Shown piece after piece: positions 22,333 to 38,505 of a DNA stretch of 64,000 bases. Below the pieces are notes generated by a model, which did not search any database, was not told the origin of the DNA, and saw nothing but the letters and a program-made list of their open reading frames with translations. Numbering within the stretch: the stretch's first letter is position 1; each line of letters starts with the position of its first letter. The stretch is from Sphagnum compactum (Eukaryota; Bryophyta; Sphagnopsida; Sphagnales): the NCBI GenBank assembly GCA_965153455.1, contig OZ234501.1:2418001-2482000 (forward strand), given 5' to 3'. The position numbers and the translations under genes are program-made.

Positions 22333-22486
22333 CACTACTACAAAATGTGGGTGTAATTCACTAGTCCCTATTCACTAGACCAGTGAATTCACTGTTTCTT
22401 CATTGGTCCCTGTTCACTGCAACCTGTGAATTCACTCAAAATCTAGTGAAACCACTTGATGTACAAGGACACATTTTGTTGTAATA
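22333..22486 (+). mobile_element. CACTA-type MITE, copy 3
   Basis: A 154-bp element in the same orientation as copy 1, beginning CACTACTACAAAATGTGGGT; the other end begins TATTACAACAAAATG on the opposite strand. It is flanked by TTT on both sides (22330-22332 and 22487-22489). Internal CACTAGACCAGTGAATTCAC and the CACTTG region match the other two copies closely. Confidence 0.86.
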
Positions 22487-24480
22487 TTTCAAAACTAATT
22501 TTTTAATTTAGTTAAATTTTTAATGACAAATATGATTCAAAATTTTAATATCTTTCGCACCTTAAATGTAAAAAAAATTATAAACTCACCTCTATAAAAT
22601 CGTACTCATCACGCATTTTCCAAGAATACCAAAAAAAACATCCCCAACTTCTTTTAATTTTGATTCTATCGATTTTTCAATGGACAAAGTTGTTCAATAT
22701 TCAATAACTTTAAATTGCATCGTAGGTCTAAACATTACAAAACCACCTTGATGATGCACATACCCTTACTCACTTATCAAAGGCTTTCCAATGATATCAA
22801 GTGTGTCTAAGATTATTATTACATTGCAATTTTGTTTGGCTCACTAAACATGGGTAATTTATTATATATTTTAAACAAAATTATATTGGGTTGTGTTAAA
22901 AAAAAAACAATCTTGAAAATTAAGTTATATTTGGGCATTTAAGTAATGTTAATTTGTAATGTAATTATATTTTGTCAATGGATCAAACAACAAGTTTTTT
23001 CTTGTTCATGATTGTTAGGTATAAAATCACCTAAAATAAAAAGAAGTACCTTATTAATTTTTAGTGTTGATCACTATAAAATAAATAAATAAATAAATAA
23101 ATAATTGGCAACATATATATAATGAAAGTTTGGTTAATTATGTTGGATTAGTTGTGTGTAACCATAGTCACAAATGACATGGATTTTGGATGGGAAAAAA
23201 AGTTAATAAAATACAATTGATCATTTTTAAATTACTCATCTAACTATTGTTGTTTGCAATTGTCATGCAATTAATTTGGTCAACATTAACATCGAATGAT
23301 GTATTATTGTCATGTGACAACATTTTTGGATATTTCAAAATTGTTTTATTGTAACATTGAAAAAATCATGATTATCCAATTTTTTATCCAATTAACATTG
23401 TGACACATTCACAATTAGGTCAATTGACCTTTATTTCTTGGGTTTCAATGGTTATGCTTTTTTTACCATAGTTTTTAGCTCAAAACCCTAAATGAAAAAT
23501 CCAAGTTCACTTTTTTAATTGATTTTTCAAATTTTTAAAAGGTTAAAAAAAGGAGCCCATCATTTGAAAATGTTGAAACTCATTTCCTAATATTGTCCCA
23601 AGTGAATCATGAAATACTCTCTCTCATGATTCATTTTCCTTTTTCGTGCCTTAACCTTGGTCACAAACACAAGGTGAAATTTTTCAATTTTTAAAAAAAA
23701 CAATAAATTTTTTGAAAGATATAACATATACTTATATTTATTTTTGCAAGAAAGAAGGATCTTATTATGTCTAAGCCTCATCCTTAAAAAAAATAGGAGG
23801 GATCTTTGTAGGTGACAATATCATGCCTCTAAAAGATAGCCTACAACATCTTTTAACTCTTGTGATGGAGGATAGTACTAAGACTACAAGAGCCTTTTTT
23901 TAAGTCTTGCAATGCCTCCAAACTCTAGAGAAGGAGATTTATGTAATACAAGAAGATATGCCCTTCAAATACTTACACTAAAAATTTAATTTCTTGTAGT
24001 TATTTCCCCCAATAGAGAATGTAGTAAAGGGCATGCAAACATGGGTAAAGTTGAAGTAGGAAGCAAATGGGTTGTTGTGGGGGCAATTTGCTTTCTATTT
24101 GTGGAAAATGAAAGCATGGGGGGGAAGTGAAACCCAAGGGAGGGTGAGAGTGGGGGAAGAAGAAGGGGGTAGTAGCTATGGAGGAGAGCAAAAGTAGGAG
24201 TCAAGTATTATAGTCTTTCTATTTTAAAGTAAAAAAACAAAGCTTTACTTCAAAGGGAAATTGGTAAGACAACAACCTTGAAGGGATGGAGTTGGAAGCA
24301 CAACACCCTAATAATAAAATGCAATAAAATGCTGGAAGAAGAAGCTTTTCCAAGGGGAAGTCAAACACGAAGGATGTGTGTGTGTGTGTGTGTTTTAGGG
24401 CTTTTGTTGGCTTTTTGACTCTAAGTAACAAAGATACACATATTACCTTTAGTCCTATGGTCCCCACAATTTCATTAGCC
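22487..24480. other. AT-rich spacer, no gene supported
   Basis: Low-complexity AT-rich DNA with an AAAT microsatellite near 23080-23103, a TG run near 24375-24392 and no domain-bearing frame. Purine-rich sequence at about 24100-24190 gives spurious minus-strand frames. Confidence 0.45.
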
Positions 24481-24489
24481 TAGGCCAAT

Positions 24490-24620
24490 TTTTTGGGTTC
24501 TCAATTTGTTCCCAATCAAGTTCTCAATTGTGTTCCCAATCAAGTTCTCAAGGGGTTCTCAACATGTTCCCCAAGTTCCCAATGTGTTCATCAACATGTT
24601 CTCAATATTGCATCACTTTG
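24490..24620. repeat. GTTCTCAA/GTTCCCAA short-period repeat
   Basis: Irregular repeats of TTCCCAATCAAGTTCTCAA and variants (TTCTCAACATGTTCCCCAAG). A related block lies at 52600-52700, so this is a dispersed repeat family with internal tandem structure. Confidence 0.7.
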
Positions 24621-25612
24621 TCCCATACACTTTTGGCATGTCCTCTTGGAACTTCTTTAGGTGGTGGGCCAATATTGAGATTTCTATGTTCCTTTGTTTT
24701 GGAGTAAATATTTTTTATATTGGGGAGTCTTTAGAGTTTGATTTTTTTTCTTCTTTTTTTTTTTAATGTGATGGGCCAATCAAAGAGGCTCATTGCAAAA
24801 ATAAAATAAAATAAAATAAAATAAAATATTGAACTCATAAAGGCACCCACAACCACAATCACCTAATATGGATCATACTTGGAATTTTTATTTTTCTTTG
24901 AAATCTGGCGAATTTGGGCCCTTTTTTTTGTCCCTTTAATAATTAATCCTTTGAACATGTCGAAATCATATTTTTCAGGTCAAAATTTCACACCCCAAAA
25001 AGGGGGTAGAGTCCGTGTTTTTGACAATGGTCCGGATGTGGTGACTCCTTCTCAAGCTTTGGGCCAACCCCAATTGACAAGTGAATAATTTTTGCGTACT
25101 TGAAAAGTCCGTGCACATTTTAGTTACCCGATTTTTTAGCACTTTAAAAAAGCCAACACAACCTTGCTCATGATTGTCTTTGCTAAAATAAAAATAATAT
25201 TAAAAATAAATTTTTTTAATAAAATAAAAAAAATTATAAAGTAAAAATTATCTTGGCTTGCTTTTGAGGCTCAAGAATCATGGCTTTTCCAGTTGACAAA
25301 CAAAATTTATAAAATAATAAAACATTTTCACATTTTGGTGTAATTTTGTCAACAACCCGCTATTTAACATATTTAAAAAATGTTCCCAAAAGAATCAACT
25401 TACATTATTTCTTAGTAGCCCAAATAGGGTTTAGGGTGTAGGGTAAAGATTAGAGTTCAAATAGGGTTTTTCCCCACAATTTTGCAATGTAAAACAATTT
25501 TAGCAAAATTTTTTTTCTTCAAATTAATAGCAAATTTATTCAATTTGCACTAGGAAAACACAAAAAATTCCCAAATTTTGCAATTTATCATTTGCTTCAT
25601 TCATTTGGCTAT
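24621..25612. other. AT-rich spacer
   Basis: AAAAT microsatellite at about 24800-24827; TAGGGTTTAGGG-like words near 25430. No gene. Confidence 0.45.
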
Positions 25613-25905
25613 CACAAATGGAAATTCTTCTTACAAAAAAATCAACTCTTTTTTGTCGAAATACGGAGCAATTTGGCTCTTGGAAAGAAAGAAAGATTTG
25701 CTGAGCTTTTGTTACAGGGAGAAAAACTTAAGATGGCCAACTGTAGTAATCAGTAGTAGTACAAATTCCTCTTACAAAAAAATCAACTCTTTTGTCGAAA
25801 TACACGGAGCAATTTGGCTCTTGGAAAGAAAGAAAGATTTGCTGAGCTTTTGTTACAGGGAGAAAAACTTAAGATGGCCAAGTGTAGTAATCAGTAGTAG
25901 TTCCT
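25613..25905. repeat. 141-bp tandem duplication
   Basis: Two adjacent copies begin AATTCTTCTTACAAAAAAAT (25623) and AATTCCTCTTACAAAAAAAT (25764) and end GTAATCAGTAGTAGT. Only a few differences are visible. A peptide frame spans both copies and is explained by the repeat. Confidence 0.92.
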
Positions 25906-26601
25906 AATAATCTCTTGTTCAATATTACCTATGAATGTGTGGAGGAAGAAAAGGTCAATGACTTTTGTGTGCAACTTTTTCTCTTTTGTTTTAGTTGCAG
26001 AATTTGAGAAGGGCATTGAAGCTCCCCCCCAACAACACTAGGTATGCAAGCTCCTAGTTTGGTTGATCTTGTGGAACACAGGTCCCCCCATTGTCTTCTT
26101 CGTCTCCTGGTTTCCAAACACACCATCTTCTGGATCATCAGCCTTTCACAGAGAGAGAGAGAGAGACATGAACCATCATGTATGTGAAAATCCTCGGCCC
26201 GTCCTATCAACTCTTTTCTTTCAATTGTGTTTTTCTTTCATACAAAATTCCAAGTGAAGCTGCAAGTGTATTTACTCTGTGCCGCTGGCCTCTGAACCCT
26301 CTTTCCTTGCTATACGCTAACATCAAGTTTGCTTTGTTATATAATCTTTCACACAATGGAAAAATTCTTTGAACAATATTTTCTTAAAAAAAATTCTTAC
26401 AAAACAAATCACATTTTGTAATAGACAATTGAGGGAAGTTTTTGTGAACCCATGAAAACATGATTCTGCCAAACGGGTGGTGTTCAAAATGCAAACCAGT
26501 TGTGATCAGGTAGAAGGTTCACTATGACTGACTTACTCGGAGTCTGATCAACTGTTATATGATTTGTTTTTGTGTAATTTGTTGGCTGAAGGTGTGATTT
26601 C
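25906..26601. other. Region downstream of the coiled-coil gene
   Basis: May contain the 3' UTR or further 3' exons of the minus-strand gene at 26602-27765. No exon continuing its reading phase with a coiled-coil-like sequence could be identified. A GA run is at about 26151-26167. Confidence 0.4.
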
Positions 26602-27765
26602 TTATGTTACTAACCTTCTGAAGTGCAAGTCTTCAGCTAAGTTTCGGATGTGGGCTTGCACACAAACATTTTCAGCATTCAAGGACCTCTTCTCAGCTTG
26701 CATACTTGACCTTTCTATCTCAAACTCTTCAACATGCTTTTGTAGCATTCGCTGCACGTCTCCTTTCTCTTTCTCAAGTGCTTCATTTCTGTAGTGGAAA
26801 CTTCCCAAAAATCATTGCTTCAGACCTCCTTCCAATTGCATCATTGAATGAACACTTGTAATACCGATTGGATGTTTGGAATCCATGAGTCCGAGCAAAA
26901 TTTACTAGGGGGGTTCATCATGATGGTCATACATTCTTCATGTGATCAAAAGTCAAGAAATATGTTCATCTTGTTTCAATTAAGCGTATCAAAAAGTGTT
27001 ACCAAATCAGAAAATCTCATAGCTTTTGAGGCGACATTTACACATGAATTCTACTCTAGAAATCGGCTGTAAAAACCAATGTGATGTTGGAAAGCCTGTT
27101 GCAGAAAATACTGATCTGTGATTTACCTCTCCGACAGGTGATGGAGAAGCTGAAGACTCTCTTGGATCTGATTTTGAAGAGTTTTCAATTGTGCTTCAAT
27201 CTTCTCACCATTAAGTTCATCACAACACATTGCCAATCTGCAATAACACATGATTAGCTTGGAAGTGTTTATTCCATCAATCAAGATTGGATTTGGCTAT
27301 TGTGGATTCCCAGAATCCACACCATAGAATGCAAATTGAATTCAATGTGATTAAAACAAGATGGATTTACCTGTCACAGAGCTGCTGGTTGATGGTGAAC
27401 AAATGGTGCTCGTTGTTGATGTGAGCACTGAGATCTACCTCCAATGCATCAACTTGATGTCGCAATGAAGCTGCATCGGAGGCTGCTGGTGCCGTCACTC
27501 CCTCATCCCACAGCCAAGGATTCACTGGCACCACAGGGACCTTATTCCCTGCTTCCAGCTCTGGTATGCTTGAGCCACAATGGACATCAAAATTCCAGTC
27601 GGGTTTCATTGCCTTAACTTTGACCATTGCTGGTGGTGCATCATCAATCTGATCAAATCCAACATTGGGTACCTGGTGATCCACCATTATGTTTGAACCT
27701 GAGATGTTGCGATTCTTGGAAGAAGCTCCCATGCTCCTTCCACCACATCCTATTGAGTTCATCAT
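26602..27765 (-). CDS. Coiled-coil protein of unknown function, three exons
   Basis: Exons 27765-27371, 27237-27127 and 26788-26602 join through GT-AG introns that both split a codon after its second base. They give 230 residues and a stop. The first ~85 residues are without recognisable fold but carry VPVVPVNPWLWDEG. From about residue 95 to the end the sequence is helical and coiled-coil-like: SLRHQVDALEVDLSAHI, INQQLCDRLAMCCDELN, KTLQNQIQESLQLL, NEALEKEKGDVQRMLQKHV, EKRSLNAENVCVQAHI. Joined helices that keep heptad character across both splice sites argue strongly for a real gene. The end is less sure: a GT donor-like site at 26614 just before the stop could lead to more exons. I do not recognise the family; structural, cytoskeletal and motor-associated roles all remain possible. 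Confidence 0.68.
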
Positions 27766-28452
27766 GATATTGACCTATCCCCCCTGGGGTTGCTTGTTGT
27801 GTTTTGAAGCTTTGCTTTCTTACCACATGGAATGTAGAATAATAAACATTCCTTCTTCCTCTGCATGACAACAACACAAGGCCTCCATTGAGAACAAGTT
27901 TTGAGGAACAAAAGTTGCAAACAAACTACCTACGTAAGCCTAGGGCAATCAATTATGCAACCCATACAAGCAGATAGAGTGGAATCTTCATGTCTCTTAG
28001 GAAAAAAATAAATGATTTTCTGCTTGCACTCTTTCAATTCATTTAGCTCCACAACTCTGTGACGGGTGCAGAAAAAATGGTAAAGGATGTGGTTATGTAC
28101 ATTACTACTTCACATCCAAGTGATTATCACAAAGTATTAGTTTTTTTTATTAAATCGTGCAACCATCTGTCTCCCCATGTGCAATTCTTCAACAATTTGC
28201 AGGTTTTGGGAAATTTTGCATCACACTGAAGCCAAAAAAAGACCATCGAATATCCTGGTTCCTGGAACTGGTAAAAAGTGCAGCGTAACCAAGAAGATGG
28301 TTGTCAACTGTGTCATCCTGGACCTTGTTGTTGGCTAATTGTTGGCTTCTACTGCTGCCACACCCAGTGATGCGACACCATTTTTTCCTTCTTGCCATTC
28401 TTCATGCTTTTACTTCCCACACTCTCAGACTTGATGCATTTAACAACACACG

Positions 28453-28498
<46 letters not shown>

Positions 28499-29485
28499 GT
28501 GCTAATGCAAACCATGTCATCAAATTTCTTCCTTGGGATGTCACAGAAACTTTCAAAAGCTGCAAAGAAACACTTTGGATGTAATTATTGTCCTACCCAT
28601 TGCACATCATCAAGCCCTCAAGCCTTCCCCAATTGCTCCTCATCAATCTCTACCCGCTTGCTCTTAATCAAGCCCTACCCAATTGCTCCTAATCAAGTCT
28701 TCAATCACTAAGCTTTGATTGCACATACAACACATGCAATTGATTTTTCTTTAATTATTCAAAATACTTATATTGCACATCCCGCTGAGATTATGAGTCA
28801 AGAAACTACTTAAGTATGAAGAAATTTTGCCTACCTAAGGTTGTAATTTTGGAGAATCAAAATAGTATGCAGCACATGGAAGCAATTCCTCCAAAGGGGG
28901 TGTGGACATATTAAGTTAAGGATTCTTATTTGGGACAAGGGCACTTCTTTGAATGGTAGAGTTGAAGGTTGGTCAATTGAAAGTTGTATGGCAATGCTTG
29001 GAATCTCTCAACCAATGAGTTCAAAGTTCCCCAACTTTTTATCTCCATATCTATCTATGTCTATGCCATTCATACTTACCTCTTCCAAGCTTAAATACCT
29101 CTTCCAAACCTACCTACCTAACTCCCTTCTCCTACCCACCTACATGAATATGAAAATTGAAATTAGCATGTGCCTTTTCATGTCTATATTATGTAGAATA
29201 AAATAATTTCTAATGACATACTTCTTTCATTTACATGGACATGTCAAAAGATCTAACATAAATAATAATGAAATGCTTGGAGCCATATGAGAATATGCAA
29301 GGAAAAAAAAAGAAAAGGATTTTGCTCAATTTGAAACCTTGCCCTTACCTTACAATAGTGTTAATATTTGTATTCTCATTCACAAAAAGTTGAAGGCAAA
29401 GTTATTTTTATTTTTTTTCAAATAAACAAGAAAAACACCATCTCACATAAAAATGCCATTTTGTGGAAGGTAATACCCGTAGGCG
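27766..29485. other. Spacer and upstream region of the coiled-coil gene
   Basis: The promoter of the minus-strand gene should lie just above 27766, but no motif can be singled out. A CT microsatellite lies at about 28456-28495. The remainder is AT-rich with short frames lacking domains. Confidence 0.45.
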
Positions 29486-29558
29486 GGGGCATTCCCAAAA
29501 ATAAGGGATCTAAGCAAGGTGCAACCGAATTAACCTCACATTTTGGGAATGCACCTTG
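29486..29558. repeat. Hairpin with GGGCATTCCCAAAA motif
   Basis: GGGGCATTCCCAAAA (29486-29500) is nearly complementary to TTTTGGGAATGCACC (29541-29555). CAAGGTGCA in the loop (about 29515-29523) also pairs with TGCACCTTG (29550-29558). The same motif recurs at about 9660, 9893, 48868 and 55124. Confidence 0.65.
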
Positions 29559-32500
29559 CACCTTGGGTGTTAATGAATGTAAAGCACAATATGAATCATG
29601 CATCAAACATTCATAAACCACAAAGCAACCACCCCACTAGGGCTTGAAGCATCCTTATGCTTGCTATAGATGTGAGGTTGCCTTTGGACAAAGAGGAGAA
29701 GAGGCCTCCCTCTATATATAACTGGTTTCTATGTCCTATTTAGAAATTGTTATTAGTGTTTTCCTCGGTAAGACATGTAACAATTTACTGGCTCTACTTT
29801 TGGTGTTGTTTGTGTTAGTTTTACTGCAAAACCAATGATTAATAAAGTTGCTTGAATTTTGAATTAACAATGAAAAACTAATTACGCTTTGAAACATGCC
29901 TTGGAAGAATTTGCAAGCACCTACTTGAAGGGTTGCTCACCTTATTGGGCTCATGGTGTTGCAAAGTACAAAAAATACATGGGAAGTTTTTGGTGTGTAT
30001 GGAGATACACACCAAAATTATCTAGAGAGAAGTCATAGTAACTAACAATTGCTTATGAAAATATTCATACTATGCTTCTACAATTACTGCTATAAAGCTC
30101 AACCATGGGGGAACCCACTACTTTATTTGCATGCCAACCAATCACAACAAAATTAGTTAAAGCTTATTTAGGGGAAGATTAGAATTCATTGTCCATTTCA
30201 TAGCACATATGCAATGATTCATTTGTCAACAAGTCATTAGTTTTTTGCCCACTATTGAATAGGTAGGTATTTTTCATGTGTCTAGACCATAAATTGGAAA
30301 ATATTCAAATTTTCATGGACAAAAAATTATCAAGTGTACAAGTTTAAGGTTAGGTTATAATAACATCAATGGGTCAAAACATGGTTGGGGTACTCAAAAG
30401 GACTGTCTCCTTTTATATCTAGTGGATCCCTTTGCTTAAAACATGTTGTTGTAATTTAATGGCACATTCATATTGAGTTTTAATTTTTTAATGGATAGAT
30501 ACATTACTAAGGTACTATTATATGCATAACATGTAAAATTTGAACAAGTTTTAGGATCAACAAATATAAGAAGCGTACAAGGCACTTTGAAAGTTTTTTT
30601 GTTGAAGTACACAGAATCTTGTCAAAAAATATTTCGTATCAAATAATTCATTCCTACCAAGTTTTGGAAAAAAATCCAAGACTTTGTCTCTTTTAAAAAA
30701 AAAGTTCAAGGATTCATAAGGAATGTCTAAACAATTTTTTTTGGCTCAAGATTCTTACCACAAACCCCCTAGGTACTAATGTACATAAAATGTATGTCAA
30801 TGCCTAAGTATTAATGCAAAAACAAAAAATGCCCTATTATAATATAAAATTTTTAAAAAATGAATTTTTTGAGAATTTTGGACCATTGATAGAACATGGC
30901 CACATTGGATAAATTTTACTATTTTTAATTTTATAAGTGAAAAACATAGATATTCTATATGCTTATATAAATTTTTTTTTAAATTATTTCATTTGACATG
31001 AGAAAAAAAAAAAATTAAAACATGTCATAGGAAAAGTGAAAAAAAAGGTGAATTTGATTGTTTTAGGAGTGAGTCTTTAGTGTTCTAAAGAGGGTACCCC
31101 AATCATGTTTGCACCCTAATATATTATTATTGCCACATGTCCATACAATATAACAACCCCAGGTTTAGTGTCTTGAAAACATTTCAAACCTAACAATTAG
31201 ATACGTCCATTTGAATCATTAACATTTTGATTAAAATTTTTTAATTACAATGTTTTGACATAGTAACCACAAGAAACTTGCCACATCTCTTTTTCTAATA
31301 CATTAAGGCTTTATTTAAGCTTTTTAACAATGACCATGTTATAGATTAGGGTTCCTAACTAAAGTCTCAAAATTAGTGCATGGCACACTCCTTTGTGTAT
31401 CTTTTCATAGATTCCATTCACTCTTTTGTCATTATTCTAAAAATAGTTTCTAACAAGTTTGTTACATTGTTGCAAACTTTTTACAAATGATGCCAACATT
31501 ATATTGTGTAATTCAAATTCTACCCATCTTCAAGTCTCCAAGTGAAGATTTTTTTGGGTTCATTGTCAGGTGAATACAAGCTATAGAGAGTGTTATCTTC
31601 TATGCAAAAACTGTGGTTTATAATTAAGCTTTCTAAAATGTATCTTCAACAATGTCTACAAAAATCATTGCATTGATAATTGATACAATACAATAAAATT
31701 TCATTCACAATCCTGATTACACTTTTTTAAATGTTGGAGTCCATAGAAATTTAAAAGAGTTGCCACATGAATATTCTTGGTCACAAGCACTAGATCTCCC
31801 ACATTGGATGGGTGGTTGCACTACATCGCAACCAAGACAACATTTAGTTAACCCTTTTTGGCCCATTGAGTATATTTCCAAAAATTTGGTGTGAATAACT
31901 TGGCACATCTTTACCTTGGTTGCCATCTAAGAAATGTGTAACTCAAAAGCATTGCAAAATTTTTAATGCCATAATGAAACAAGGTTGTTTCAGCTAGTCA
32001 TTCCATTCACTAGGAGCTTGTGTTAGTTTAGTTGCCTTCTCCAACGCTTCACACAATATATTTGTCAAATTGTGGGCATCTACAATGGCAATGAAAAAAT
32101 TGAGGTTGAAAACACCCAATCTCTTCTCTTAAAGATATGGACCTTGAATCCTTGTTTCTTAAATGTTAGAGGCCTTTGTCTACAAGTACAAGCTTCTAAT
32201 CAATATGAAACCAAATTGAAGCATGCAAACATATGTGGAACATGATGACAATCATTCCACATGGTGATTAAAGTTGCCCAAAATAGTTTCAATTTAATAC
32301 CTCACAACAAGTCAATTTGGATTCCACAACCATTTGCTTTGTGGATGAGATTTTTTATATCCACTCCTTGTGTGGATAAAAAATATGGCATTGTGATTCT
32401 CATTAAAAAGGGTTATGTTTTGCAACTAACCCCCCTCTTGTTGGTTACCTAGTCCATATACTATATCACTTAACATTGGCTTAAAGTCGAGAAAAGTTAT

Positions 32501-34014
32501 GAAGTAGGACTTGATCTTGAATTGGATGAGATTTTGTATGTCTTGTCACATACATGGTCATGCAACACAATGTGAAATACCAATCTCAAACCAATCATGA
32601 AAAGAAAAATAAAATGATATCCATCATCAAATTAGGTTAAGCAAAAGAGTAAGTCCACCCACACCCCCTATATTGGCCTTGATAAATGTTTATCACATCT
32701 ACCGTAGATTGTTAAACGTTTCCTAATCCTCGACCATATACATATAAAATGAGCTAACTTAAAATCATTGATATACAAAACCTATGTAGATATATATATA
32801 TATATATATAGGGAAATTCATGATGACACAAACTTAAAAGATCGAGTCATTCCTTTCAAGCTGAATGTAGTAGATTCTATCAATAACGATGTCATTCAGC
32901 CTTTCCTACATGATCAATGAACTTACTTGCATGCAACCGTTGCAGTTATGGACAATGGTGTTATAACTCAAATTTGTAGCCTATTAAGTACTTGAACTCA
33001 TTTGACATTGTGAGACTTACACTTCAAAAAGTTGCATCTGCAAGTTGCATGTCGAATGCCGTCGTTCATCAAGAACCTTGCCACAAAACAAGGATTGTGT
33101 AATGGTTCAAGACTTCTTGTGACACATTTCAATAATTGTGCCATAGAGCCACACACATCCTCACAGGGACAATAATGCAAGCAGGAGACTTTTATCCGTA
33201 GCAAAACTTGACAACTGATACTAACAAAAATCTCAATTTCATTCACTCACAAATAATTACCTTTCGACGTTGCTTTGGCCATGATAACTAACAAGTCACA
33301 AGGCCTATCTATGAAATACGTGGGGCTAGATTTATGAACACTAGTTTTCTTGCCTGAGGCCTTTTCTCAAACATCATCTATTTCTCTAATAGTCATTCCA
33401 AATTCAAATGACATTCATAAGACATTGAACACAATGTACTCAGAAGTACTATTAGACCAGTGACATCTATATAACTCACCCTTCATGACTTATCTAACAA
33501 CTCACCTTCTTGTTGCATCTCTGTCCTCAAGTTGTTGGGTAGCATCTGACAGCTGCACAGAAAACCGTCAAAGGATGGGATTTGCCAAACAGATTTCAGC
33601 CTGTTACGTGGTTTCATGGTATTCAACAGGAGGAAATCAGTACAATACTTTTGTTACTGAAAAATTAGCAATGCTGATCTGCTGTATTTGTTAATGCCCT
33701 TTTCCACATGAATCTCAACATGAGAATTTACAGTTAGAGATCTGTTACACCTGGATCTGTATGATGTCAAGCTTGCTTCCTAGACAAAGCACACGGCACT
33801 TGCTTCCTGAGGGGATAAAAAAAAGAGTGAAATCACATCAATGAAATCTGTCTCCTTTTGTCAATGTTGTGTTTGTGTGACCAGTCCCTTCTATAGACCA
33901 ACCATCCTTGCCTTCTGGAAAGGTTCAGTCGCACTGCAGGCATTATCACATGTAACTCTAACCTCCCTGCATCTGAAGTTAAAACTTTGGCTACCATCAA
34001 TTACTACCTCATCT
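29559..34014. other. Long AT-rich spacer, no intact gene
   Basis: Contains short unrelated frames, an AT microsatellite at about 32790-32810, and no recognisable protein domain of useful length. A minus-strand patch near 31740-31925 translates to GDLVLVTKNI in one frame, reminiscent of an integrase C-terminal region, but it is too short to call. The part from about 33700 to 34014 is probably RPT5 3' UTR and flank. Confidence 0.45.
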
Positions 34015-37908
<3,894 letters not shown>

Positions 37909-38220
37909 AACTTTCTCCGCCGCCTCTCTCCTCCAATACAGACAGAGAGCCTCCACAAAGCGAGAGATTTAAACACCGCAAAAACAACGATCAAAACCTG
38001 CAACAATTTTCCTTCCCTCTGGAGCGCGGAAGCTCGGAACGAATAGAGAGAGTTAGAGAGGAACAAACCCTAGAAAGCCACAATGGGACGCTCTTTCTCT
38101 AAGGTTTGAGAACCCCCACTAGCTTTTTCTAAGCTGGAATGTTCACTTGGAATCGTCTTTAAAGAACTAACTTGATGGAATTTCCCTGGATTCCAGATCC
38201 CACTCACCTCAGCGTGTTTT
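37909..38220 (-). promoter_or_regulatory. RPT5 5' leader and promoter region
   Basis: Short upstream region between the RPT5 start and flanking repeat DNA. It contains GAGAG-type and CTCT-type words and an AAACCCTAG-like telobox word near 38067-38075, a motif common in promoters of housekeeping and ribosomal or proteasomal plant genes. No TATA box is obvious. Confidence 0.4.
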
Positions 38221-38505
38221 TCATTTTATTTTTTTTGGTTTTTTTTTTGGTGGCGATTGTTTTTCCAACAAAAATATCCTGTTTACTATTCCTTTTTTGC
38301 CAAAAATAAAAAATAAAATTTTTGAACAATAACAATTTTTTTAAAAATAAAAATCACCTGGTTTCTAAACATTGTTCAAGCAATTAGCTAGGATATAAAA
38401 GGATTTTAATAAATTTCTAATTTCATAGCCATCCAATAGCCAAATGTGGCTAAATCTCCTTGGGGATGATTACCAATGTTACATCACAAAATCGAAAAAA
38501 AAAAC
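38221..38505. repeat. R1-like repeat next to the LINE
   Basis: Reverse-orientation R1 signatures (CCAAATGTGGCTAAATCTCC, GGGGATGATTACCAATGTTA, CATCACAAAATCG plus an A-run) end where the LINE begins, at about 38505. The LINE may have inserted into or beside this copy. Confidence 0.6.

Noticed and set aside
31717-31926. Possible Ty3/gypsy integrase C-terminal remnant (GDLVLVTKNI on the minus strand)
   Set aside because: Only about ten suggestive residues, with no RT, RNase H or LTR found nearby.
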